64,000 nt of DNA from Streptomyces sp. NBC_00513 (GTDB lineage Bacteria; Actinomycetota; Actinomycetes; Streptomycetales; Streptomycetaceae). The notes beneath the pieces were generated by a model. The model searched no databases, was not told where the DNA came from, and saw only the letters and a list, made by a program, of their open reading frames with translations. The translations under genes and the position numbers were made by a program. Positions within the stretch are counted from its first letter, which is position 1, and every line of letters begins with the position of its first letter. The stretch spans positions 3,658,001 through 3,722,000 of the forward strand of contig NZ_CP107845.1 of assembly GCF_041431415.1 (NCBI RefSeq), written 5' to 3'. Shown piece after piece: positions 42,170 through 50,795 of the stretch.

Positions 42170-43594
42170 TCACGGCCCGGATGTGCCCGCCACGGTGGCG
42201 GCCAGCTTGTCGAGGCCCTTCTCGGCGGCGGCGGGGTCGGGGCTGTTCGCCGTCAGGAACGCGAAGGCGAGCAACCGTCCGGACGGGTCCACGACGGTGC
42301 CGGCGAGGGCGTTGACGCCGCTCAGCGTGCCGGTCTTCGCGCGGACCAGGCCGGCGGCCGGGGAGTTCCCGGCGTTGCGGGCGCGCAGGGTTCCGGAGAA
42401 CCCGGCGACGGGCAGGCCGGTGAGGACCGACCGCAGCTCGGGTCGCTCGGGGTCGGCGGACTTGGCGAGGAGGGCGGTGAGCTGGGCGGTGGTGACCCGG
42501 TCGGCGCGGGCCAGGCCGCTGCCGTCGGCGAAGCGGGCGCCGGTGACGTCGACGCCGAGGGCGGCGAGCCGGGCGGCGACGGCCTTCTCGCCGCCTTCGA
42601 AGCTCGCGGGTTGTCCGGAGGCGATGGCGGTCTGGCGGGCCAGGGCCTCGGCGATGTCGTTGTCGCTGTTGGTCAGCATCCGTTCGACGAGGCCGCCGAG
42701 GGGGGTGGAGAGGGTGGTGGCGAGCGGCTTGGCCCCGGCGGGGGCCTTGGCTTCGGCGGGTTCGCCGGTGATCTTGATGCCGCGTTCGCCGAGGAGGGTG
42801 GCGAAGGCGCGGGCGGTGTCGCCTGTGGGGTCCTCGGTGCGGTCGACGGGTCCGGAGACGGAGTCGTCGGGGCGGCCCTCGTCGGCCATGAGGGCGGTGA
42901 CGGGGGCGATGTTGTCGTTGACGCCGATGGGGTGGCGGGTGGGGCCGCTGTAGAGCGAGCCGTCGTGGCCGAGGGTGACGGTGGTCGTCCCGGCGGCCTT
43001 GAGGGCGCGGGCCGTGTCGGCGGCGAGGGCGACGAGGCTGCCGCCGGAGCCGGCCGGTGCCTTCTTCTTGGCGGTGAGGGAGGGGTCGCCGCCGCCGACG
43101 AGCACGATCTGCCCTGGTCCGGGGCCGGGGACGACGGTGGTGCGGATCCGGTGTTCGGGGCCGAGGGCGGCCAGGGCGGCGGCGGCCGTGGCGATCTTGA
43201 CCGTGGAGGCGGGGGTCATGGCCTCGCGCGCGCGGGATTCGAAGAGGACCTGGCCGGTGGCGGTGTCCACCACGGCGGCCGACCGGAGGTCGCCGAGCCC
43301 GCGGTCGGCCAGCAGCGGTTCCAGGGCCTCGGGCAGTCCGGGGCCGCCCGCGGTCACCTGTCGGGGCGTCCGGCCGATCCCGGCCAGTACCCCGGGTGCG
43401 CTCGGCGCGGCCTGCGGGAGGCCGCCGGCGGCGTGATCTGCGCCACCCGTACGGCTCCAGGAGGCGGCCCTGTCCCGCTCGGCCTTACGCTGGCCGGAGT
43501 CCCACGGACCGGCGGCGGCCACCGTCGCCAGCGAGAGGGCGAGGCCGGCCGCGGCCGACCCCGCGATGAGCTGCCACGTCTTGTCCAATGGCAC
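42170..43594 (-). CDS. dacB: D-alanyl-D-alanine carboxypeptidase/endopeptidase (class C PBP, PBP4 type)
   Basis: DacB removes the terminal D-Ala from peptidoglycan stem peptides and can cut cross-links. After an N-terminal membrane segment (WQLIAGSAAAGLALSLATVAAAG) and an Ala-rich linker, the serine motif is MTPASTVKIATAAAAL (S-T-V-K), the SxN motif is in MLTNSDNDIAEALARQ, and KTG is in VRAKTGTLSGVNALAG. The insertion domain expected of PBP4-type enzymes lies between the first two motifs. GTG at 43594 gives the best-placed start before the hydrophobic segment; the longer GTG at 43639 is an alternative. It is divergent from ppa. Confidence 0.92.
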   Translation of the reverse strand: MPLDKTWQLIAGSAAAGLALSLATVAAAGPWDSGQRKAERDRAASWSRTGGADHAAGGLPQAAPSAPGVLAGIGRTPRQVTAGGPGLPEALEPLLADRGLGDLRSAAVVDTATGQVLFESRAREAMTPASTVKIATAAAALAALGPEHRIRTTVVPGPGPGQIVLVGGGDPSLTAKKKAPAGSGGSLVALAADTARALKAAGTTTVTLGHDGSLYSGPTRHPIGVNDNIAPVTALMADEGRPDDSVSGPVDRTEDPTGDTARAFATLLGERGIKITGEPAEAKAPAGAKPLATTLSTPLGGLVERMLTNSDNDIAEALARQTAIASGQPASFEGGEKAVAARLAALGVDVTGARFADGSGLARADRVTTAQLTALLAKSADPERPELRSVLTGLPVAGFSGTLRARNAGNSPAAGLVRAKTGTLSGVNALAGTVVDPSGRLLAFAFLTANSPDPAAAEKGLDKLAATVAGTSGP

Positions 43595-43757
43595 CTCGGA
43601 CCAGCCCCTTTCGCGATCACACTTATGCGTGAGGGACACTTAACCACTGCGTCTTGCCGCGAGCATGGCACCCCACCCGGCAGGGCTGGATCGGACGCGC
43701 ACGCAGGTGAGTCAACGCAGTCCCGAAGCAATGAAGCTGATCATGGAGGAGCAGGAC

Positions 43758-44252
43758 GTGGAGTTCGACGTCACCATCGAGATCCCCAAGGGTTCGCGGA
43801 ACAAGTACGAGGTGGACCACGAGACCGGCCGGATCCGTCTGGACCGTCGCCTCTTCACCTCGACCAGCTACCCGGCCGACTACGGCTTCGTCGAGAACAC
43901 CCTCGGCGAGGACGGCGACCCGCTGGACGCCCTGGTCATCCTGGACGAGCCGACCTTCCCGGGTTGCCTGATCAAGTGCCGCGCGATCGGCATGTTCCGC
44001 ATGACGGACGAGGCCGGCGGCGACGACAAGCTGCTGTGCGTCCCCGCCTCGGACCCGCGCGTCGAGCACCTGCGCGACATCCACCACGTGTCGGAGTTCG
44101 ACCGCCTGGAGATCCAGCACTTCTTCGAGGTCTACAAGGACCTGGAGCCCGGCAAGTCCGTCGAGGGCGCCAACTGGGTGGGGCGCACCGAGGCCGAGGC
44201 CGAGATCGAGGCCTCGTACAAGCGCCTTGAGGCCCAGGGCGGCCACCACTGA
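43758..44252 (+). CDS. ppa: Inorganic pyrophosphatase (family I)
   Basis: Ppa hydrolyses pyrophosphate from biosynthetic reactions. The 164-residue protein has [20 protein letters not shown], the Ppa signature [20 protein letters not shown] with the magnesium aspartates, and [24 protein letters not shown] at 43758 is chosen because GGAGGAGCAGGAC lies directly before it and the protein then begins as expected for the family; upstream codons are non-conserved. It is a single gene ending in a hairpin. Confidence 0.96.
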   Translation: MEFDVTIEIPKGSRNKYEVDHETGRIRLDRRLFTSTSYPADYGFVENTLGEDGDPLDALVILDEPTFPGCLIKCRAIGMFRMTDEAGGDDKLLCVPASDPRVEHLRDIHHVSEFDRLEIQHFFEVYKDLEPGKSVEGANWVGRTEAEAEIEASYKRLEAQGGHH

Positions 44253-44303
44253 GCTTCGGCTCGGTGACGGGTGGTCGGGACGTCCCGGCACCCCGATGAC
44301 ATC

Positions 44304-44340
44304 GCGGGCGGCATCCCCTTTCGGAGGGGGTGCCGCCCGC
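44304..44340 (+). terminator. 16-bp hairpin after ppa
   Basis: Positions 44304-44319 pair with 44325-44340 (one G-U pair) around a TTCGG loop, 52 bases after the ppa stop. Confidence 0.8.
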
Positions 44341-44498
44341 TGTCGTTCCCCCGCCCGGGCAGGGTGCGGGCGGGGTGCGGGCGGGAAAGTCGGGCAGGCG
44401 GGGTCGGGGCGCGGCTTGGCGCTTTCGCCGTGGACGGGCGCGTTCCGCATACTGATGATCAGGCCGGCGGACGGGCCGGCCGATGGACTGGAGGACGG

Positions 44499-46145
44499 GT
44501 GGCGGAGGGCGAGGGCGTCGGTTTCGAGGACCGGAAGCCGAAATCCGACGAGGCACGCAGTGCGTTCACGGCACCCGCCGGGATACACGCGGAGGCGCCG
44601 GAGGACGATCAGCCGACCTCGGAGTTCGCCGTTCCGGACGGTTTGGCGTCGGTGGCCGCGGAACCGGAGGGGTCGGCGTTCGCCATGCCGCACACGTACA
44701 CGGCCGCGCAGTCCCCGCCGGCGTACACGCCCGGCCAGGGCTTCCCCGTGGTGCGGATGAAGGAGTCCCCCTGGCAGGACCGGATGCGCACGATGCTGCG
44801 CATGCCGGTGGACGTGCGGCCCGTGCCGGAGGCCGTGCAGCGGGTGAGCGAGTCCGGGCCCGCCGTGGGCCGCGTGCTCGACCTCACGCTGCGCATCGGC
44901 GAGCTGCTGCTTGCCGGCGGCGAGGGGGCGGAGGACGTGGAGGCGGCGATGTTCGCCGTGGCCCGCAGTTACGGCCTGGACCGCTGCGAGCCCACCGTCA
45001 CGTTCACCATGTTGTCCGTGACGCACCAGCCCTCGCTGGTGGACGATCCGGTCTCGGCGAACCGGACGGTGCGCCGGCGCGGTACCGACTACAACCGGCT
45101 GGCGGCCGTCTTCCGGTTGGTGGACGACATCAGCGCCCACGAGATGGACGTCTCGTTGGAGGAGGCCTACCGCCGCCTCGCCGAGATCCGCCGCAACAGG
45201 CACCCGTACCCCGGGTGGATGCTCACCGCGTCCGCCGGGCTGCTCGCCGGGGCGGCCTCCACCCTGGTCGGCGGTGGGGTGCTGGTCTTCCTGGCCGCCG
45301 CGATCGGGGCGGTCCTGGGCGACCGGCTGGCCTGGCTGTGCGCGGGGCGCGGACTGCCGGAGTTCTACCAGTTCGTGGTCGCCGCGATGCCGCCCGCCGC
45401 GATAGGGGTGGCGCTGAAGCTGGCCGAGATCGACGTCAAGGCCTCGGCGGTGATCACCGGTGGGCTGTTCGCGCTGCTGCCGGGGCGGGCCCTGGTCGCG
45501 GCCGTGCAGGACGGTCTGACCGGCTACTACATCACGGCGTCGGCCCGACTGCTGGAGGTCATGTACCTCTTCATCGGCATCATCATGGGCGTGCTGGTCG
45601 TGCTGTACATCGGGCTCCAGCTCGACGCGCAGCCGAACCCCGACGAGGTCCTCCAGATCACCCAGCGGCCGTTGATCCAGATCGCCGCGTCGATGGTGCT
45701 GGTGTTCACGTTCGCGGTCCTGCTCCAGCAGGAACGTTCCACTGTGCTGATCGTGACGCTGAACGGCGCCGTCGCCTGGATCACCTTCGGGGCCCTGCAC
45801 TACGCGGGCGAGATCCCGCCCGTGCCGTCCACGGCCATCGCGGCCGGGCTGGTCGGCCTGTTCGGGCAGCTCTTCTCCCGCTACCGCTTCGCCTCCGCCC
45901 TGCCCTACACGACGGCGGCGATCGGCCCGCTGCTGCCGGGCTCGGCCACGTACTACGGACTGCTGCTGATCGCCGAGAACCGGTTCAACGAGGGGCTCGG
46001 GTCGCTGGTGAACGCCGCGGCCATCGCCCTGGCCATCGCGATCGGCGTCAACCTCGGGTCGGAGGCCTCGCGGCTCTTCATGCGCATCCCGGGGGCCGCG
46101 AGCGCCGCCAACCGCCGGGCCGCGAAGCGCACGCGCGGGTTCTAG
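44499..46145 (+). CDS. Threonine/serine exporter family protein (ThrE-like)
   Basis: A 548-residue membrane protein. The first 110 residues are a disordered acidic/Pro-rich region. The ThrE domain (DUF1212) begins with ELLLAGGEGAEDVEAAMFAVARSYG and TFTMLSVTHQPS, followed by about five helices; the second ThrE half follows with LIQIAASMVLVFTFAVLL and GLFGQLFSRYRFASALPYTT, giving roughly ten helices in all. Homologues in Corynebacterium export threonine and serine. GTG at 44499 has GGAGGACGG five bases upstream. It is convergent with dedA across a strong terminator. Confidence 0.88.
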   Translation: MAEGEGVGFEDRKPKSDEARSAFTAPAGIHAEAPEDDQPTSEFAVPDGLASVAAEPEGSAFAMPHTYTAAQSPPAYTPGQGFPVVRMKESPWQDRMRTMLRMPVDVRPVPEAVQRVSESGPAVGRVLDLTLRIGELLLAGGEGAEDVEAAMFAVARSYGLDRCEPTVTFTMLSVTHQPSLVDDPVSANRTVRRRGTDYNRLAAVFRLVDDISAHEMDVSLEEAYRRLAEIRRNRHPYPGWMLTASAGLLAGAASTLVGGGVLVFLAAAIGAVLGDRLAWLCAGRGLPEFYQFVVAAMPPAAIGVALKLAEIDVKASAVITGGLFALLPGRALVAAVQDGLTGYYITASARLLEVMYLFIGIIMGVLVVLYIGLQLDAQPNPDEVLQITQRPLIQIAASMVLVFTFAVLLQQERSTVLIVTLNGAVAWITFGALHYAGEIPPVPSTAIAAGLVGLFGQLFSRYRFASALPYTTAAIGPLLPGSATYYGLLLIAENRFNEGLGSLVNAAAIALAIAIGVNLGSEASRLFMRIPGAASAANRRAAKRTRGF

Positions 46146-46161
46146 AACGCTCCCCCTGCGA

Positions 46162-46225
46162 CCTCCCCTACGACGAACGCCCCGCGGACCGGAAGGGTCG
46201 GGCGGGGCGTTCGTCGTAGGGGAGG
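46162..46225. terminator. 24-bp perfect hairpin between convergent genes
   Basis: Positions 46162-46185 pair with 46202-46225. The loop can itself fold through GACC/GGTC. It separates the ThrE-like gene (plus) from dedA (minus) and is the longest perfect stem in the window. Confidence 0.85.
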
Positions 46226-46285
46226 GCCGTGTGCGCGGCCCTGTGAGGCCGTGTGCGGGTCCGGGGAGGGTCCGCACGGGGTTGG

Positions 46286-46990
46286 CTAGCGCTTCGCGTG
46301 CCGGCCGCGCCCACCGGGGGGCTGCGGGTCGTCCTGGGCGCCGTCGCCGGGCCGGGCGGCGCTCTCGCCGGCCTTCGCCTTGTTCTTGCGGGCCTTGAGC
46401 ACTTCGAAGATCACCGGGATGACGGAGATCAGCACGATGCCGATGAAGATCGTCTCGACGTTGTCCTTGATGACGTCGAACTGGCCGAGCTGATAGCCGA
46501 GGCAGGTGACGCCCGCACCCCAGGCGATGCCGCCGATGACGTTGTAGGTCAGGAAGGTGCGGTACTTCATCGCGCCGGCGCCCGCGACCATCGGCGCGAA
46601 GGTGCGGATGATCGGCACGAAGCGGGCCAGCACGATCGCCTTGGGGCCGTGCTTCTCCATGAAGTCGTGCGCGGCGTCGAGATTCTCCCGCTTGAACACC
46701 TTGCTGTTCGGGCGGTTGAAGAGCTTCGGACCGAAGTACTTGCCGATCAGGTAGCCCACCTGGTCACCGATGATCGCCGCGGCCACGATCAGGGTGCACA
46801 CGAGCCACAGCGGCTGGCTGATGTCGCCGCTCGCGACGAACAGGCCCGCGGTGAAGAGCAGGGAGTCGCCGGGCAGGAACGCGAAGAGGCCGGATTCCGC
46901 GAAGACGATGACCAGGATGCCGATCAGGCCGAAATGCCCGATCAGGTACTCCGGGGACAGCCACTCAGGGCCGAGCGCAAGCGTGTACAC
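46286..46990 (-). CDS. DedA-family membrane protein
   Basis: A 234-residue DedA/SNARE-associated (VTT-type) protein. Hallmarks include GILVIVFAESGLFAFLPGDSLLF with the conserved acidic residue in the re-entrant loop, IIGDQVGYLIGKYFGPKLF, and the second re-entrant motif VLARFVPIIRTFAPMVAGAG. DedA proteins are proton-coupled or flippase-like transporters needed for membrane homeostasis; some recycle undecaprenyl phosphate or phosphatidylethanolamine. The C-terminus is a basic Pro/Gly-rich tail. The GTG at 46990 gives a short N-terminus before the first amphipathic helix. Confidence 0.9.
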   Translation of the reverse strand: MYTLALGPEWLSPEYLIGHFGLIGILVIVFAESGLFAFLPGDSLLFTAGLFVASGDISQPLWLVCTLIVAAAIIGDQVGYLIGKYFGPKLFNRPNSKVFKRENLDAAHDFMEKHGPKAIVLARFVPIIRTFAPMVAGAGAMKYRTFLTYNVIGGIAWGAGVTCLGYQLGQFDVIKDNVETIFIGIVLISVIPVIFEVLKARKNKAKAGESAARPGDGAQDDPQPPGGRGRHAKR

Positions 46991-47068
46991 GAGTTCCGGG
47001 ATCTCCTGGATCGGGGGGTGTGTGCGGGGACACGAGGCAGGACGGGTGGTTCCAATTATGAACGCACA

Positions 47069-47104
47069 CGGTCCCCGCCAGGTTCCAGGTACCTGCGGGG
47101 ACCG
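47069..47104 (-). terminator. Hairpin after the tipA-like gene
   Basis: A 10-bp outer stem (47069-47078 with 47095-47104) and a 3-bp inner stem lie about 30 bases past the tipA-like stop. Confidence 0.65.
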
Positions 47105-47131
47105 GGCGGGGAACTTCTGCCCGTGCCCCGG

Positions 47132-47563
47132 CTACGCCTTCCGGATGGCGTTGGCGGTGATCGCGTCCCGCAGGTGCTCGGCGAGACCCGCCCGCATCGA
47201 GTCGTAGAACTCCTTGAACCGCTCGTCGGAGACGTACATGTCGCCGAGACAGGTGTGGAGCTCGTACCCGCAGTCGTAGAACCACGTGCCGATGTGCTGC
47301 CGGTGCTCCTCGGCCATGTCCATGGCGCGCTCGCCGTCGGCCGGCTCGCCGGCGTCCATCAGGGCCGAGTAGCGGACGCCCCAGTCCGCCACCTGGTCCT
47401 GCATCAGCTTCCAGTCGTCCTTCGTGTAGCCGGCGGCCCGGCGCCGCGACTCCGCGTAGGTCTCGGTGTCCCCCCAGCGCTCGCGCGCCTCCTGCTCGTA
47501 CCGCTCGGGATCCTTGTCCCCGAACACCTCGAACCGTTCCTCGGGCGTGAGGTCGATGCCCAT
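47132..47563 (-). other. Probable internal start giving the short TipAS form
   Basis: ATG at 47563 is codon 110 of the tipA-like gene and is preceded by GGAGGCGAAGAAG, a good ribosome binding site. In S. lividans the same codon position starts TipAS, the ligand-binding fragment made in excess of TipAL. The short product would have 143 residues and no DNA-binding domain. Confidence 0.65.
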
Positions 47564-47890
47564 CTTCTTCGCCTCCATGGCGTGCTCGACGGCCTTGGCC
47601 ATCTGCTGGAGCCGGGCGATCCGGTCGGTCAGGAGGGCGTGCTGGCGGCGCAGGTGCTCCCTCGGGTCCGATTCCGGATCGTCCAGCAATACGGCGACCT
47701 CGTCGAGCGGGAAGCCGAGCTCCCGGTAGAACAGGATGCGCTGCAACCGGTCGAGGTCGGCGTCGTCGTACCGCCGGTGCCCCGCGTGGTTGCGGCCGCT
47801 CGGGGAGAGCAGCCCGATCTCGTCGTAGTGGTGCAGGGTGCGCACCGTGACTCCGGCGAACCCGGCGACCTGGCCCACGGAATGGCCCAT
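47132..47890 (-). CDS. tipA: TipAL-type MerR regulator with TipAS antibiotic-recognition domain
   Basis: TipA is an autogenous activator that captures thiopeptides such as thiostrepton. The 252-residue protein has a MerR helix-turn-helix (SVGQVAGFAGVTVRTLHHYDEIGLLSPS), a coiled coil and, from residue 110, the TipAS domain (LTPEERFEVFGDKDPERYEQE, YTKDDWKLMQDQ, GTWFYDCGYELHTCLGDMYV). C207 and C214, in the region where thiostrepton becomes covalently attached in TipAL, are both kept. Length and residue numbering match S. lividans TipAL almost exactly. The promoter at 47923-47953 also matches tipAp. It is a monocistronic gene with its own terminator. Confidence 0.93.
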   Translation of the reverse strand: MGHSVGQVAGFAGVTVRTLHHYDEIGLLSPSGRNHAGHRRYDDADLDRLQRILFYRELGFPLDEVAVLLDDPESDPREHLRRQHALLTDRIARLQQMAKAVEHAMEAKKMGIDLTPEERFEVFGDKDPERYEQEARERWGDTETYAESRRRAAGYTKDDWKLMQDQVADWGVRYSALMDAGEPADGERAMDMAEEHRQHIGTWFYDCGYELHTCLGDMYVSDERFKEFYDSMRAGLAEHLRDAITANAIRKA

Positions 47891-47922
47891 CGTTCCCGCT
47901 CCTCTGGTCGAGTACGCCCCTC

Positions 47923-47953
47923 ACTGTGGTCCCTCACGCGGCGTGAGGTGCAA
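47923..47953 (-). promoter_or_regulatory. TipA-type promoter and operator
   Basis: Reading the minus strand: -35 TTGCAC (47953-47948), a 19-base spacer and -10 CACAGT (47928-47923). The spacer begins with the dyad CTCACGCCGCGTGAG (with flanking C and G, 47948-47932). The long 19-base spacer with a central dyad is the MerR-family hallmark, and the sequence closely follows the known tipA promoter (TTGCAC, CTCACG..CGTGAGG). Confidence 0.8.
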
Positions 47954-47967
47954 GCCCGCGCGCCGCG

Positions 47968-48522
47968 TCAGCCGCGGTCGCGGGTCTCGCCGCTCTCCAT
48001 GGCCACCAGCTCGAAGGCGGTCCTGCCGTCCAGGGACTCGCGGACGATGTCGGCGTGGCCCGCGTGCCGGGCGTGCTCCTCCACGAGGTGCATCAGCAAC
48101 CAGCGCATCGAGACCCGACCCTCCTTGGGGAACCAGGGCGCCTCGGGCAGCGGGAAGGTGTCGTCCAGGCTCGGCACCGCACGGACGAACTCCTCCAGTT
48201 CGGCGGCGACGCCGTCCCAGAAGGCCGACATCGCGGCGACGGACTCGCCCTCGACGAGGCGGAAACCGTCGCCCCAGGTCTGCTCGGTGCGCTGCTTCTC
48301 GTTCGGCTTCCGCTGGGCCATCCGCAGCCAGTTCAGTTCCGTCTCCGCGACGTGCTTGAGCAGCCCCGACAGGGACAGCTCGCTCGCGCTGGGACGGCTC
48401 GCGGCCTGTTCCTCGGTCAGACCGAGGAGGGAGCGGCGCAGGGCGCCGCGCTGGGCCTCCACGAAGGAGAGCAGCGCGCCGCGCTCGTCGCCGTGGGCCT
48501 CTGCGGGGACGTGGGTGACCAT
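47968..48522 (-). CDS. DinB-superfamily protein (DUF664)
   Basis: A 184-residue four-helix-bundle protein of the DinB/mycothiol-dependent-enzyme superfamily. The expected metal histidines are visible: SLSGLLKHVAETELNWL (His near residue 57), and MRWLLMHLVEEHARHAGHADIVRESLDG (His in L-V-E-E-H and in R-H-A-G-H). The motif spacing fits DUF664 proteins, some of which are thiol-dependent S-transferases using mycothiol or bacillithiol. Substrate unknown. The ATG at 48522 has GAAGG upstream. It is a monocistronic gene between the tipA-like gene and the PBP gene. Confidence 0.85.
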   Translation of the reverse strand: MVTHVPAEAHGDERGALLSFVEAQRGALRRSLLGLTEEQAASRPSASELSLSGLLKHVAETELNWLRMAQRKPNEKQRTEQTWGDGFRLVEGESVAAMSAFWDGVAAELEEFVRAVPSLDDTFPLPEAPWFPKEGRVSMRWLLMHLVEEHARHAGHADIVRESLDGRTAFELVAMESGETRDRG

Positions 48523-48656
48523 GGAACCGACCGCCTTCGTTTCGTGCGCTTCTGCTGACGAGAGACACGTTACGAAGGGTTGCGGACAGCTTCTGTCCGC
48601 GATGGGTCGGCGTCGGGCACCGGTTCCTCCCGATGCCCGCGCGGGTGCCGTGCCGC

Positions 48657-50732
48657 CTAGCGGGCTTCCGGCTTGATCGCCGGTAGCTCCGTGCGGGGCT
48701 TGGGCAGGAGGGCCTTGGACAGGTCCTGCTTGCCGGCGTCGTCGAGGCCGTACATGGCCTCGTAGATGTTGCGGACCGCCGGGCCCGAGGCCCCGGAGCC
48801 GGTGCCGCCCTGCGAGATCGTCATCACGATCGAGTAGTCGGCGGTGTACGAGGCGAACCACGAGGTCGTCTGCTTGCCCTGGACCTCGGCGGTACCGGTC
48901 TTCGCGTGCATCGGGATCTGCTTCTGCGGCCAGCCGCCGAAGCGCCAGGCGGCGCTGCCGTCGGTGACCACGGAGGCCAGGGCCTGGTCGATGTTGTCCC
49001 GGAGCTTCCCGTCCATGGGGAGGCGGCCCAGTTCCTTGGGCGCGATCTCCCGGGCCGAGGTGCCGTCGGGGCTGATGACGGCCTTGCCGACGGCGGGCTG
49101 GTGCAGGGTCCCGCCGTTGGCGATGGCCGCGTAGACGGAGGCCATCTGGAGCGGGGTGACGAGGGTGTCGCCCTGACCGATGGAGTAGTTGATCGCGTCG
49201 CCCTCGCGGAGCTGGTTGCCCTGGCGGCAGTTCTCGTAGGCGATCCGCTCGCCGTAGGTGCCGTCCTTCTTGCCGTCCCGGCACCAGGCGGCCTTGCTCG
49301 CCTCGAAGAAGTCCTTCTTCCACTGCCGGTCGGGGACCCGGCCGGGCACCTCGCTGGGCAGGTCGATGCCGGTGCGCTTGCCCAGGCCGAACTCGTGGGC
49401 CGTCTTGAAGAACCAGTCCTCGGGGTTCTTCTTGGGCTTGATGCCGCCGTCCTTCTTCCACTCGCGGTCCGCGATGCCGTAGTAGACGGTGTCGCAGGAG
49501 ACTTCGAGGGCCTTGCCGATGGTGATGTCCCCGTAGCCCTGGGACTCGAAGTTGGTGAAGGTCTGGTTGCCCACCGAGTAGGAGCTGGGGCAGGGGTAGC
49601 GGCCGTTGAACGGGTAGCCGGCGTTCACGGCGGCCGTGGAGGTGACCACCTTGAAGATGGAGCCGGGGGCGGCCTGGCCCTGGATGGCCCGGTTCAGCAG
49701 CGGGTAGTTGGAGCCCTTCTCGGTGAGGGCCTTGTAGTCCTTGGCCGAGATCCCGCCGACCCAGGCGTTGGGGTCGTAGGTCGGGTTGGAGGCCATCGCG
49801 ACGATCCGGCCGGTCTTGGACTCCATGACGACGACGGCGCCGGAGTCGGCCTCGTAGTTGCGGTGCGTGTTCTTGTCGTAGCCCTTGCGGGCCTCGATCA
49901 TCGCGCCGTTCAGTTCCCGCTCCGCGACGGCCTGCACCCGCGAGTCGATCGAGGTGACGACGTTCGATCCGGGCTGCGGCTTCACGCTCTCGGCCTGACC
50001 GATGACCCGGCCGAGGTTGTCCACCTCGTAGTGGGTCACGCCGGCCTTGCCGCGCAGGTCCTTGTCGTACGTGCGCTCCAGGCCGGAGCGGCCCACCTGG
50101 TCGGAGCGCAGGTAGGGGGAGTCCGAGTTCTTGGCCTTGGTGATCTCCTCGTCGGTGACCGGCGAGAGGTAGCCCAGCACCTGTGAGGTGTTGGCCTGGT
50201 CGGGGGCGGCGTAGCGGCGCAGGGCGGTGGGTTCGGCGGTGATGCCGGGGAACTGCTCGGCGTGCTCGCGTATCTCCAGGACCTGCTCGGTGGTCGCCTC
50301 GTCGGTGATGGGGATCGGCTGGTACGGGGAACCGTTCCAGCAGGGCTTGGGGGTCTTGGCGTCGCACAGTCGGACGCTGTCGGTGACCTCGGCGGCGTCG
50401 AGGCCGAGGACCCCGGCGAGACGGGTCAGGACGTCCTTGCCGCGGTCCTTCATCTTCGACAGGTCGGTGCGGCTGGCGGAGACCACCATGCGGGTCTCGT
50501 TGTCGGCCAGCGGGACCCCTCGGGAGTCGAGGATGGAACCGCGCACGGCGGGCTGGACCACCTGCTGGGTGTGGTTGTTCTTCGCCTCGTCCGTGTATTC
50601 CTGGCCGTTGCGGATCTGGAGGTACCAGAGGCGCCCGCCGAGCGTCAGCAGCAGCGAGAAGACCACTATCTGGATGATCACGAGGCGGTTCTGGACCCGC
50701 TGGGTCCGCCCGGTCTCCGGAATGTTGGTCAA
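48657..50732 (-). CDS. Penicillin-binding protein 2 (class B transpeptidase)
   Basis: A 691-residue transpeptidase with an N-terminal helix (RLVIIQIVVFSLLLTLGGRLW), the PBP-dimer domain (QQVVQPAVRGSILDSRGVPLADN) and the catalytic domain. The active serine is in QAAPGSIFKVVTSTAAV (S-I-F-K), followed by SCDTVYY in place of the usual SxN-containing stretch, INYSIGQGDTLVTPLQMASVY, and HAKTGTAE (KTG). It is an elongation-type PBP2, but no mreBCD or rodA is nearby, so it is probably an extra copy used in development or stress. The start appears to be TTG at 50732, supported by GGGGAGAG upstream. Confidence 0.9.
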   Translation of the reverse strand: MTNIPETGRTQRVQNRLVIIQIVVFSLLLTLGGRLWYLQIRNGQEYTDEAKNNHTQQVVQPAVRGSILDSRGVPLADNETRMVVSASRTDLSKMKDRGKDVLTRLAGVLGLDAAEVTDSVRLCDAKTPKPCWNGSPYQPIPITDEATTEQVLEIREHAEQFPGITAEPTALRRYAAPDQANTSQVLGYLSPVTDEEITKAKNSDSPYLRSDQVGRSGLERTYDKDLRGKAGVTHYEVDNLGRVIGQAESVKPQPGSNVVTSIDSRVQAVAERELNGAMIEARKGYDKNTHRNYEADSGAVVVMESKTGRIVAMASNPTYDPNAWVGGISAKDYKALTEKGSNYPLLNRAIQGQAAPGSIFKVVTSTAAVNAGYPFNGRYPCPSSYSVGNQTFTNFESQGYGDITIGKALEVSCDTVYYGIADREWKKDGGIKPKKNPEDWFFKTAHEFGLGKRTGIDLPSEVPGRVPDRQWKKDFFEASKAAWCRDGKKDGTYGERIAYENCRQGNQLREGDAINYSIGQGDTLVTPLQMASVYAAIANGGTLHQPAVGKAVISPDGTSAREIAPKELGRLPMDGKLRDNIDQALASVVTDGSAAWRFGGWPQKQIPMHAKTGTAEVQGKQTTSWFASYTADYSIVMTISQGGTGSGASGPAVRNIYEAMYGLDDAGKQDLSKALLPKPRTELPAIKPEAR

Positions 50733-50795
50733 CTCGGCTCTCCCCGGGACGTGCGCGCCTGCAGCTTGCCCGGCCGAGTCTAAGAGGAGCCCCGC

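Noticed and set aside
39503..44230. A 1575-codon open frame on the plus strand
   Set aside because: It runs antisense to tilS, the metalloprotease and dacB, which all have intact family motifs. Long antisense frames are expected at this GC content; its translation is Gly/Ala/Arg-rich with no domain.
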